From NCBI GenBank assembly GCA_041399205.1, contig JAWKTK010000029.1:44902-108901 (forward strand): a stretch of DNA of 64,000 nt, written 5' to 3'. The translations under genes and the position numbers were made by a program. The notes below the pieces were generated by a model. That model made no database searches. It was not told the origin of the DNA and saw only the letters and a program-made list of their open reading frames with translations. This document shows positions 10,118 to 18,794 of the stretch, in pieces. Origin of the DNA: JAGQOZ01 sp041399205 (GTDB lineage Bacteria > Planctomycetota > Planctomycetia > Pirellulales > Pirellulaceae). Positions within the stretch are counted from its first letter, which is position 1. Each line of letters begins with the position of its first letter.

Positions 10118-12383
10118 CGGTCCCGTTCGCTGGATTCCGGGTAACGGTCGCATCATTAGTCAGTTTCCGGTGCGAACCGGTGTTCTGCTGGACGGAGATG
10201 TGGGCTATTTTTCCGCGGGGTTGTTTCCCAAATTCGGTGCGACGCATGGTGCGTTCGAATTAGCCACTGGCAAGATTTTGCAACGAACGCCGTTGGATGT
10301 CACCACGCAAGGACCATTGGAGATTCGCGACGGTCGTATCTTTGCGCATACCGGGCGAAATCCAGCCGGGCGCGTTTATCGCATCGTTGCAGCGCGCGGC
10401 GTCGAGCTTTCCGCTGAATCGCGAGACGTTCCCAGCGAATATGCCTACGGCTTTGCAGCCACCAGCGATTTGCGGTTTGTGGGTGGCGATGGCAAAGTGG
10501 CCGCGCTGTCCGCCACGTCGGCGGAAGTCCAATGGCAAACACAAGTCCAGGGCAAAGCGTACAGCATAATGGTGTTGGACGGACGCTTGCTGGTCAGCAC
10601 GGACACCGGCCACATCTATTGTTTCGGTGACGTGCTCAACGAACTGGACGTTGTGCATAATTCGGAAACGCCGTCAAAGCCCGCGACTGCGGACGGCGGC
10701 AACGATCTGCATCTCGGCCACGCCGTGTCCTCGCTGCCCAGTCGCCACGGTTACTCGCTGATCGTCGACGACAACGTCGAGAGTATTCAGCGCCGCATTC
10801 GCACATTGTTGGATCAGACGGCCATGCAGATTGTGGCCCTGGTTCCGGATGAAATATCGCCGCAAATTCGGACATATTGGTTCGAACAAGGTGTGTATGG
10901 CCAACGAGTGGTCGTGCATTCGGCAGAAGATCAGCAAGCAACGCAACGTTACGCCGCGTCGATATTTAACTTGGCGATTGGTGCCGATCGCCGATCGATG
11001 TTACCGCTGGTTCGACCCGGAGGAGTTGCAGTGGATCAAGCCGGTGTTGATGTTCGCGCGAAGCCTGACAGCCATGGCAACTGGACACACATGTATGCCA
11101 ACGCGGGCAACACCGCTTGTAGCACCGATACCGCCGTGGATCATCATCAGTTGCAGTGGTTTGGCGAACCGGGGCCTCGAGCGATGGTGGATCGTCATCT
11201 GCGAACCATGCCATCGCTGTGCGTCGACGGTCGCTTGTACGTGCCGGCGCTGGACCGCATCATTGCCGTGGATGCGTTTAATGGAGCGCCGTTGTGGCAG
11301 CGCAACGTACCGGGGATGACTCGAGTAGGTGTGCTGAAGGATTGTGGATTCATGGCGGCAGATGCGACGTCCGTGTTTGCTTCGGCCGGTGACACTTGTT
11401 TGTCATTGGATGCTTGGACGGGCGAACCGCAGGTGACGTGGTCGCTGTCGAATCTATCGGCAGATTGGCCAGATCGAGAATGGGGTGCGCTGTTATTGTT
11501 GGACGATCAGTTAATTGGCAGCGTCACGCCTGTGGGGGCCGCACGACGTACGATTGACCGTTCGACCATCTTGGAGGCGGCCTATTCCGACAATCGGCCC
11601 ATCGTCTGCAGCGAAAGCATTTTTGCGAGTCCGCGCGATGCAGCCGAAATCACTTGGCGATACGATGCGGATGGTTCGATTCCCCATCCCAGTATTGCGG
11701 CCAACGGTCGGCATGTTTTTCTGGTTCGTAGCGAATTCGATTCCGCACAATCCGCGGTGCCAGGGCGAACCACCTGGGACGTGATGGCTCGCGAGAATAC
11801 GGCGGAAATGGTCGCGTTGGATGAACGAACCGGCCGAGTGACCTGGAAACAACCTTTAACGGTGCAAGCAGGCGTACAGAATCTCTATTCGCTGTGTTCG
11901 GATCAATTTTTGGTGGTGGTGCATTCGTTTAATCAGACAACGGTTCACTACGACATACGTGTTTTACACACCGAAGATGGTTCGCTGGTGTGGCACACAA
12001 CGATCGATTCGCAAAAAAAGATCGGCGGTGATCATGGTGAACAAGATAAACACCCGCTGATTGTGGACAACCGATTGATTGTGGAGCCGGTGGCGTTCGA
12101 ATTAGATTCAGGACGGTCGATCGCGGACTTCTCGTTGAATGCTCGAGGCTACGGTTGCGGCACGTTATCGGCTTCGTTGTCAGGGCTGTTCTTTCGAAGT
12201 GGCAATCCCGCTTGCTATCAGTTTCACGACCAGCAAATCCAAACGCTCACCAAGACCACTCGGCCCGGCTGCTGGATCAACATCATTCCGGCCAGCGGAT
12301 TACTGCTGATTCCCGAAAGTAGTTCGGGTTGTACGTGTAACTTTCCCATTCAGACGTCGCTGGCGCTGGCACCGACGGAATAG
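10116..12383 (+). CDS. PQQ-like propeller with degenerate methyltransferase-like insert, C-terminal part
   Basis: Continuation, in a different frame, of the gene starting at 9551; together they would encode about 940 residues. It begins with GNGRIISQFPVRTGVLLDG and further blades. About 230 residues in comes a segment with the layout of a Rossmann-type SAM methyltransferase domain (GYSLIVDDNVES, then MQIVALVPDE, then GQRVVVHSAED). The usual glycine-rich D-x-G-x-G binding loop is replaced by VDDNVES, so SAM binding is doubtful. More propeller blades follow (IIAVDAFNGAPLWQRN, VALDERTGRVTWKQP). The known family pattern is a BamB-like propeller carrying an inserted methyltransferase-like domain in planctomycetes. 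Taken alone this part could start only at a GTG (10170), without a convincing ribosome binding site. Confidence 0.65.
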   Translation, partial: DGPVRWIPGNGRIISQFPVRTGVLLDGDVGYFSAGLFPKFGATHGAFELATGKILQRTPLDVTTQGPLEIRDGRIFAHTGRNPAGRVYRIVAARGVELSAESRDVPSEYAYGFAATSDLRFVGGDGKVAALSATSAEVQWQTQVQGKAYSIMVLDGRLLVSTDTGHIYCFGDVLNELDVVHNSETPSKPATADGGNDLHLGHAVSSLPSRHGYSLIVDDNVESIQRRIRTLLDQTAMQIVALVPDEISPQIRTYWFEQGVYGQRVVVHSAEDQQATQRYAASIFNLAIGADRRSMLPLVRPGGVAVDQAGVDVRAKPDSHGNWTHMYANAGNTACSTDTAVDHHQLQWFGEPGPRAMVDRHLRTMPSLCVDGRLYVPALDRIIAVDAFNGAPLWQRNVPGMTRVGVLKDCGFMAADATSVFASAGDTCLSLDAWTGEPQVTWSLSNLSADWPDREWGALLLLDDQLIGSVTPVGAARRTIDRSTILEAAYSDNRPIVCSESIFASPRDAAEITWRYDADGSIPHPSIAANGRHVFLVRSEFDSAQSAVPGRTTWDVMARENTAEMVALDERTGRVTWKQPLTVQAGVQNLYSLCSDQFLVVVHSFNQTTVHYDIRVLHTEDGSLVWHTTIDSQKKIGGDHGEQDKHPLIVDNRLIVEPVAFELDSGRSIADFSLNARGYGCGTLSASLSGLFFRSGNPACYQFHDQQIQTLTKTTRPGCWINIIPASGLLLIPESSSGCTCNFPIQTSLALAPTE

Positions 12384-12578
12384 GGCGAACATCCACCTGT
12401 TTCTTGTTCGATGGAGCCGTACGATAGCATTGCATGCTGCTAGCGATTGATAATCGGTCTAGGAGCAACGTTGCTGGCTAGGTTATCCTTGCTGCCCGTT
12501 GGACAGAGCGGATCGGCAATGTGGTCGGTTCCGTCGCGGCACGAAGGAAAACGTTTTTGACAGCACGGAGGTTGTTCC

Positions 12579-13187
12579 ATGACGTTTGGCGTAGTACACG
12601 GTTTGACCACAATTTGGTTTTTGGCGCAGCCATTCGGTTTGTCGCAGCCACAAAACATGTTTCATGATACGCAGGTTCAGCCCGTGGTAAATGTGGCCGA
12701 TGTGCATGAAGTGGGACCGGTCATGACGGCGGATTCCACGGAAGCACAATTGTTGGCGGACGCGATTGAACAACTAAAAACAGAATTGGCCATTCAAAGT
12801 CCGTCCGATTCGCTGGATCAAGCGATTTCGGCGGCAAACTTGACGCCGGAGATTCCGTCTGATTCCAACCGGCAAGAATTCCGTATGGCGCTGGAAGATC
12901 TGATTGACGCGCGAGTGGCGGTTCGTATTGAACATGAAACCACCGACGCCAGCGAAAACAAGGTGGAAGGTGATTCGTTGATCGAATTTCCTGCTTCCGA
13001 CGTAATCCCACTTTCGCCCGTGCAAGCGAATCATGCTCTGGCCCAGCAGTTGCGAACCACCGCCGCCGCCTTGGATCAACAGGCCAATCGCTTAGAAACC
13101 ACCGAAGACCACATTCAAGCCGACCGACTTCGCAACTTGGCCGAACAACTACGCATCGAAGCCAGGTCACTGGCGTCGCAGCCATAG
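12579..13187 (+). CDS. hypothetical protein with C-terminal helical segment
   Basis: Not recognised. 202 residues, with a GGAGG motif seven bases before the ATG at 12579. The N-terminus (MTFGVVHGLTTIWFLAQPFG) is hydrophobic and could be a weak signal peptide. The rest is acidic and helical, with a run near the end (ALAQQLRTTAAALDQQANRL) typical of a coiled coil. It converges on the regulator gene at 13241. The ribosome binding site and codon use support a real gene; no function can be assigned. Confidence 0.6.
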   Translation: MTFGVVHGLTTIWFLAQPFGLSQPQNMFHDTQVQPVVNVADVHEVGPVMTADSTEAQLLADAIEQLKTELAIQSPSDSLDQAISAANLTPEIPSDSNRQEFRMALEDLIDARVAVRIEHETTDASENKVEGDSLIEFPASDVIPLSPVQANHALAQQLRTTAAALDQQANRLETTEDHIQADRLRNLAEQLRIEARSLASQP

Positions 13188-13240
13188 GGCTCGCGAGTAA
13201 AACGACTACGGGCCGACAAAGAGGTAAACTACCTGTGGGC

Positions 13241-13960
13241 CTAGCGAACGGACCGATCCCTCGCTTCCGCTTCTTGGAAGCGATAGCCTACGCCGTGCAC
13301 GGTTTCAATCATCTGTGCATGGCTGCGCAATTTACGACGAATCGATTTCACGTGCGCGTCAATCGTCCTGGACTGCACGGCGGCGTCCGATCCCTTGCAG
13401 GCCCGAGTTAACTCGTCGCGGCTGAGCACGTACCCTGGGCGACTGGCCAATTCCCCTAGGAAGCGAAATTCGGTCGGCGTTAGTTTGACGTATTGTTCGT
13501 CCACCCACGTCCGATGTCTCGCTCGATCCAAACGCAAGCCGTCAAATTCCAATTGGTCTTCCAGTTCGGCTGCAGACGAACTATCAAAAAATCTGGCAAT
13601 TCGATCAATCAACAGCGAAGTTGGCACCGCGCTGGCGTCTGGTCGCGAGGTGGGCGGTTGATCTTGGTGCGAATCAGCTCCATTGTCGACTGCCATCATG
13701 AAGACGGGCAGATGGGCCGGCGGGACTGCGCTACGAATTCGCCACGTCACCTCCAACGGATTCCGGCTGCCAGTCGGTTCGTCCGCCACAACCACGATTT
13801 CAGGCAAAAACGAGATCGCTTTGTCGACCGCTTGCTCGGGATTCGCTGCTACTTCCACATGGAAGCCCGACAGGCGGAGACGATCGGCCCAACGTTGTCG
13901 AGTTGCAGAATCAGCAACCGCCAGCAAGACTCGTTTGGAGGAATCGTGAATCATGGTCAT
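13241..13960 (-). CDS. winged-helix response regulator with degenerate receiver
   Basis: OmpR/PhoB-type transcription regulator, 239 residues from the ATG at 13960 (MTMIHDSSKRVLLAVADSAT). The C-terminal DNA-binding domain is canonical: KLTPTEFRFLGELASRPGYV, then SRTIDAHVKSIRRKLRS and ETVHGVGYRF. The receiver is not. The acidic pair reads VADSA, and the phospho-acceptor position in PEIVVVADEPTG is shifted (Ala where PhoB has Asp, Asp one residue later). About 30 residues of the receiver's second half are replaced by a polar, Pro/Asp-rich stretch. It may act without phosphorylation. No histidine kinase gene lies beside it. An upstream in-frame TTG (13984) is less likely. Confidence 0.8.
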   Translation of the reverse strand: MTMIHDSSKRVLLAVADSATRQRWADRLRLSGFHVEVAANPEQAVDKAISFLPEIVVVADEPTGSRNPLEVTWRIRSAVPPAHLPVFMMAVDNGADSHQDQPPTSRPDASAVPTSLLIDRIARFFDSSSAAELEDQLEFDGLRLDRARHRTWVDEQYVKLTPTEFRFLGELASRPGYVLSRDELTRACKGSDAAVQSRTIDAHVKSIRRKLRSHAQMIETVHGVGYRFQEAEARDRSVR

Positions 13961-14063
13961 GCTTTTTTCAGTCGGCGGCACCAAGCAATGACGTGAACGT
14001 CGGAAAGCTCAACGGTAGCTTGAAAAACGGTTCGTTCCAGCTTGGTTTCTCGCCAAGGAAATT

Positions 14064-14882
14064 TCATTCTTGGATCGCTTCCAAATACTTGTCCAACGTA
14101 TCCGCTTCCGTTGATTTGACGGTCATGCCGCTGGGGCCGGCGCCGGGCCGAGTGACCGATTTGGCGGGTTCGCCTTGAGCCAAGTAGTCCGCAAGATCAT
14201 CACTGCCTTCTGCAAAAAACCACAGTCGACCATCTTCTTCGAACGTCACAAAACCATCGGCTGCCGAGTTGTAGGCGACGATCGTTTCTTTATCGAACGC
14301 TTTCATCGTCATGCCTTGAGGTCCGGCGCCGGGCATGGTTACCGATTTCTCCGGAGCACCTTTGCTGGCCCATTCCGCAATCTGCGAAGTTCCTAAACGA
14401 AAGACCCACAAACGCCCATTTTCCAACGCTGTCACAAAGCCCTTCTTGTTGAATTCGCCTTTATCCACAGACGTTTTCACCACCGTTCCGTCTGGCGCAA
14501 AATGAGCAAAGTACCAACCACTTTCCGCGTAGTCTTCGCTGGGTCGAAACCAGACCGTCACGCCCACTTCCTGGCCATCCTGTTTGTGTTGGCACACCAA
14601 AACCGAACCGACGTCAAACGGAGATTCCAATGTCTTGCGACTGGCCGCCACGGAATTTGCGTAGACCGTATCGTCTTCATCTACCGCCGGTCCGACGGGC
14701 AGTGACAAGGGAATGGCCCATTGGCCCCACGAATCAAAACGGTTTCCTGGGCGGTGTAAAAATTCCCACAGCTGTGCGGCATACGCTTGATGTGCTTCGC
14801 TTCTGGCCGCATCGTCTGCCGCGACCGCTCCGCCCACAATCAGCATCCAACTTGCCAAGACCGCAATCGTTCGAATTCTCAT
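14064..14882 (-). CDS. secreted protein with two C-terminal repeats
   Basis: Periplasmic or secreted protein of 272 residues, function unknown. Signal peptide MRIRTIAVLASWMLIVGGAV with cleavage after AVA (about residue 21). The middle part (VCQHKQDGQEVGVTVWFRPS, ESGWYFAHFAPDG) resembles cytochrome P460-like folds, but no CxxCH haem motif is present. The C-terminal half holds two similar ~65-residue repeats, each containing GRLWVF or GRLWFF, then a Gly/Ala-x-Pro-x-K-S-V-T segment and a PGAGPxGMT motif (about residues 170-215 and 225-262). It lies directly downstream of pstB, about 100 bases past its stop, on the same strand, so it may be phosphate co-regulated. Confidence 0.65.
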   Translation of the reverse strand: MRIRTIAVLASWMLIVGGAVAADDAARSEAHQAYAAQLWEFLHRPGNRFDSWGQWAIPLSLPVGPAVDEDDTVYANSVAASRKTLESPFDVGSVLVCQHKQDGQEVGVTVWFRPSEDYAESGWYFAHFAPDGTVVKTSVDKGEFNKKGFVTALENGRLWVFRLGTSQIAEWASKGAPEKSVTMPGAGPQGMTMKAFDKETIVAYNSAADGFVTFEEDGRLWFFAEGSDDLADYLAQGEPAKSVTRPGAGPSGMTVKSTEADTLDKYLEAIQE

Positions 14883-14979
14883 TTCTTGGTTACTCCACTT
14901 CTATTGTTTCCTTGACGAAAGGCGTCAAGTTCGCCGGACAAACAAACCGCCCCATATCCAATCCTGCGTCTCGTCCCGA

Positions 14980-15831
14980 TTAGCCGAAGCGGCCGGTTAC
15001 ATAGTCTTCTGTTTCTTTCAGGATGGGCCGAGTGAAAATGTCGGACGTGGGTCCGTATTCCAACAGTCGCCCCAAGTACATTAACGCGGTGTAGTCGCTG
15101 ATCCGAGACGCTTGCTGCATGTTGTGCGTCACAATCAAAATCGAATATTCGCCTCGTAGTTCACTGATCAAGTCTTCAATCTTGCCGGTGGCGATGGGAT
15201 CGAGTGCCGAACAGGGTTCATCCAACAGCAAGACTTCCGGTTCACTGGCGATGGCCCGAGCGATACATAAACGCTGCTGTTGACCACCAGACAGACTTAG
15301 CGCACTTTCGCTCAGACGGTCCTTGACTTCGTCCCATAACGCGGCGCCGCGCAAGCTGTGTTCGCACACTTCTTCCAATTGACTGCGATTCCTTACGCCA
15401 TCAATTCGTAGCGGATAAACAACGTTTTCAAAGATGCTCATCGGAAACGGATTGGGCTTTTGGAAGACCATGCCCATGCGTTTGCGTAGTTCGATCACGT
15501 CGACGGTTCGACCATAAATGGTATCGCCGGACAACTTCATGTCTCCGCCAATCCGTACGGTGTCAATCAAGTCGTTCATGCGATTGACGCACCGCAGCAG
15601 CGTGGACTTGCCGCACCCCGACGGTCCTATCAACGCGGTGACTTTGTTGGCTGCCACATTCATGGAGATGTCAAACAGCGCCTGTTTGTCGCCATACCAC
15701 AAATTGAAGTCCTCGATGTTCAAGATCGGATCTTCACGATGAATGGCTGCATGAACTTCCGCCGCAAAAGTCTCGCCTTGCGAAATACGTTCCAGCCGAT
15801 TCGGCTCGATGGTGGTGGTGTGGGCGTCCAT
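14980..15831 (-). CDS. pstB: phosphate ABC transporter ATP-binding protein
   Basis: ATPase of the high-affinity phosphate importer, acting at the cytoplasmic face of PstA/PstC. 283 residues with all ABC motifs: Walker A GPSGCGKST (about residue 70), PstB-specific Q-loop FQKPNPFPMSIFENV, signature LSGGQQQRLCIARA, Walker B VLLLDEPCSALDP, and switch His in VTHNMQQA. The N-terminus is ~35 residues longer than in enterobacteria. It follows pstA by 20 bases and is the last pst gene of the minus-strand cluster. Confidence 0.97.
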   Translation of the reverse strand: MDAHTTTIEPNRLERISQGETFAAEVHAAIHREDPILNIEDFNLWYGDKQALFDISMNVAANKVTALIGPSGCGKSTLLRCVNRMNDLIDTVRIGGDMKLSGDTIYGRTVDVIELRKRMGMVFQKPNPFPMSIFENVVYPLRIDGVRNRSQLEEVCEHSLRGAALWDEVKDRLSESALSLSGGQQQRLCIARAIASEPEVLLLDEPCSALDPIATGKIEDLISELRGEYSILIVTHNMQQASRISDYTALMYLGRLLEYGPTSDIFTRPILKETEDYVTGRFG

Positions 15832-15851
15832 TTTTTGTACCTCGTGAATGA

Positions 15852-18794
15852 TCAGAATTGACGACTTTCAAAGCGTTTTCGCAGATAAGCTCGTAGCGAA
15901 ATCGCCAAAATATTCAGTGCCGCGATGATGGCAATTAACAATAAGGTGGTGGTGTAGACCATAGGCTTGGCCGCGTCACTGTTTTGACTTTGGAAGCCCA
16001 GGTCAAAGATATGAAAACCTAGATGCATGAAGCTCCGGTCGCCGTGAACAAACGGCCACGCGCCGTCAATGGGCAATTCCGGCGCCAGCTTCACGGCGCC
16101 AACCAGCATCAACGGCGCAACCTCGCCGGCTCCTCGAGCCATCGCCAGAATCATGCCGGTCATGATGCCAGGCAACGCATGCGGCAAGACAATTCGACGA
16201 ATGGTTTGCCACTTGCTGGCACCGCAACCATACGAACCTTCTCGCATCGAATTCGGCACAGCAGCCAGTGCTTCTTCGGTGGCCACAATCACCACCGGCA
16301 GCGTCATCAGCGATAACGTCAACGCGGCCCACAGGACACCACCTTTACCCCATTGCGGATTGGGAAGTTGGGCTTCGTAGAAGCCGTGGAAATACGGATT
16401 AAACATCAGCACCGAGATCAAAGCGGCCAGTGCTAAGGCCCACAGCACAAACGATACGGGCGCCAGAATTCGTTTCAGCAAATTCCGTTCGCTGGGCCGT
16501 CCGGTCATGCTAAAAACGCCGGTCAGAAACGCACCGGTAGACAGCAATGCCAAAGCACCAAGCGTCAAATACCAGCGTCCGGATGGCAGCGGTGTGAATC
16601 CGGCGTTCTTAGCTCCACCATCAATGAACGCTCCAATGATGTAGCAGAAGAAGCCGAGCCCGAAGACGCCAAACACAATACTGGGAACACCTGCCAGATT
16701 ATTAATGGCAATGCGAATCACACTGACCACGGGACCGGACTTGGCGTATTCTCGTAAGTACAGTGCCGCCAGCACTCCAAACGGAACGACGGCCACGGAC
16801 ATGATCAACGTCATGATGACGGTGCCCCAGATGGCCGGCAAGACGCCGCCTTCGCTGTTGGCTTCTCGAGGTTCATCGGTCAAGAATTCCCACCACCTGG
16901 ACCAGTAGACGGCTCGTTTATCTGTGGCGTCTAACTGGTTCGCTTGATAGCCTCGCACAACATCGCCCAAGGCAATCGAAACCGTTTGGTCGTCGGCCGT
17001 CACCATTTGCAATTGGTAGATTGAATTCTGCGCATCCAGCAGGGCGATTTTTTGATTGATCACATCCGTCTGTTCTTCCGCTTCCGACATGACATCCCAG
17101 TGGTGCTGGACAAGCGATTGAATATTTTCTGGCAACGCTTCAATGGGATTGGTGGCTTGGTCTAACTGTTGCTGAGCCTGATCCAATTGCGATTGTGATT
17201 GCGAAACAATTTTTTCCGCCCAGCGATCCAACGCGGCTGTCCATTTCGAATTTTCCGCAAACCGCTTCTTTAATTGAGACAGCGTGTTCTGGACGGACGC
17301 CAGTTGGTCTGCGGCATACTGACGCTGCGCGGAAGCTTCCGCATGCACCTTGATCCGCGGCAAAATCTGTAGATCTTGGTCGATCTCTGCCTGCCGAAGT
17401 TTAAGACGCGAACGTTCCTGTTTTTCATATTCGTGCCCCAACGCGTGTTTGCGAAGATGTTGAGCTTCTTGGAACCGCTCTCGAACAGCGGCATGATGCG
17501 ATTCAAATTGCTGCCACGCGGCGTCGGCGGAATCCCAGACAAAGCGACACGATGTGACGTCTTCGTCCGGTGACGTTTCGGCCAGTGGCTGTTCCGAACC
17601 GTCCGCCGCAACGGCATAGACCAGTGGAGCGTTCAACGCGTTCTGTTCAGTGCGAACCATGTCCAAGTAGGTGGCGTTCGTCTGCGATCGAGCTTGTTGG
17701 GCCAACTGCTCTAGTTGTGTCTTGAGTTCTTCCACTGCGGCCAAGTCCTTTTCGGCAACCAGATGTTGGTGCGAAGAAACCAATTCCAATTCAGCTTGGA
17801 TGGCGCGTTCCAGTTGGTCGGCATTTCGCGGCGCAAGTTGGACAAAGGCTTTCGGTCGACCGTAAAACCGTCCCCAAGCCACTCGTTCCAGCACCACGGC
17901 ATCTTCAGGATATGAAACGCCGTTTTCACGGATTTGAAAATCGGTGACCCAATCAAAGTGCTGATTCGTCAGGTCGAAATTGCCGGTTCGAATCAACTGT
18001 CGAGACGCTTGGACGTGATCATCGTCCGTGGCAGCAGCCGCCAAACGAATCAATGCGTCTACGCCAGCGGTGCGAACCGAATAATCCGCGTTGACGTCCA
18101 GTAACACATCCAACGGCGAAGTGGCTTGGATCAGTTGTGACCACTGTTGAGCCGCGTTTTGTTGATTTTCAATTTCCGCTTCCAGTCCTTCCACTTGACT
18201 GGTCAATGCATCCACGTTGTCTTGCAGTTGACGCAAGTGCTGGCTTTGTCCATTGGCCGCAATCCATGTTTGCCGATCCGCGGGTGAATGCAGTTTTCCC
18301 TGGAGCTGTGTCAACTGTTTATGAAATTCCGTCCTGGCCAAATCCAGTTTCTTTTGCGAGTTCTTCTTTTGCGATTCCAATTCTGCGGCGTGATCTTGAA
18401 TCTGCCGAGGAATCTCGGTCAGATCGCCTGCTGATTCTGCAAGCTGCCGAATCATGTTGGCGGCGGCCGCGGGCGATTCGCGTAGAATGGTGTTTGCCGA
18501 CAGTGAAAACGTTTCGGTTTGTGAAACTTCGCCCATCAACACTCTGCCGTCAGATGTTTCGATTCGAACCACCGGCAACACTTTGAATGTGCTCAAGCCG
18601 AGGTACAGTACCAACACCAGCAAACCAATCACCATCACCAACGAAACGACCAGCGAACCGCCAGTGAACCACACCATGGCTTCGCCGCCGGCTAGAATCG
18701 AAGTACCGTAACTGCTTTTGCCATGCCGACGTTTTTGACGTGGCGCAGCAGCCGTTGCCGAAGTTCGCGATTCCAAAGATTCTGCCATTGTCAT
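15852..18794 (-). CDS. pstA: phosphate ABC transporter permease PstA with large extracytoplasmic insertion
   Basis: Permease subunit, 980 residues, about three times the usual PstA (~300). The canonical permease occupies only the C-terminal third, from about residue 647 (VLPAIWGTVIMTLIMSVAVV) to the end, with the EAA coupling loop MREGSYGCGASKWQTIRRIV near residue 845. Before it, one N-terminal helix (about residues 40-72) is followed by some 565 residues predicted to lie outside the membrane. These are rich in Gln, Glu, Lys and Ala, with long coiled-coil stretches (for example KKLDLARTEFHKQLTQLQGK and QSQSQLDQAQQQLDQAT). The gene overlaps pstC by four bases, indicating tight co-translation. 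The extra domain could contact the propeller extension of PstC or the cell envelope (inference). Confidence 0.92.
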   Translation of the reverse strand: MTMAESLESRTSATAAAPRQKRRHGKSSYGTSILAGGEAMVWFTGGSLVVSLVMVIGLLVLVLYLGLSTFKVLPVVRIETSDGRVLMGEVSQTETFSLSANTILRESPAAAANMIRQLAESAGDLTEIPRQIQDHAAELESQKKNSQKKLDLARTEFHKQLTQLQGKLHSPADRQTWIAANGQSQHLRQLQDNVDALTSQVEGLEAEIENQQNAAQQWSQLIQATSPLDVLLDVNADYSVRTAGVDALIRLAAAATDDDHVQASRQLIRTGNFDLTNQHFDWVTDFQIRENGVSYPEDAVVLERVAWGRFYGRPKAFVQLAPRNADQLERAIQAELELVSSHQHLVAEKDLAAVEELKTQLEQLAQQARSQTNATYLDMVRTEQNALNAPLVYAVAADGSEQPLAETSPDEDVTSCRFVWDSADAAWQQFESHHAAVRERFQEAQHLRKHALGHEYEKQERSRLKLRQAEIDQDLQILPRIKVHAEASAQRQYAADQLASVQNTLSQLKKRFAENSKWTAALDRWAEKIVSQSQSQLDQAQQQLDQATNPIEALPENIQSLVQHHWDVMSEAEEQTDVINQKIALLDAQNSIYQLQMVTADDQTVSIALGDVVRGYQANQLDATDKRAVYWSRWWEFLTDEPREANSEGGVLPAIWGTVIMTLIMSVAVVPFGVLAALYLREYAKSGPVVSVIRIAINNLAGVPSIVFGVFGLGFFCYIIGAFIDGGAKNAGFTPLPSGRWYLTLGALALLSTGAFLTGVFSMTGRPSERNLLKRILAPVSFVLWALALAALISVLMFNPYFHGFYEAQLPNPQWGKGGVLWAALTLSLMTLPVVIVATEEALAAVPNSMREGSYGCGASKWQTIRRIVLPHALPGIMTGMILAMARGAGEVAPLMLVGAVKLAPELPIDGAWPFVHGDRSFMHLGFHIFDLGFQSQNSDAAKPMVYTTTLLLIAIIAALNILAISLRAYLRKRFESRQF

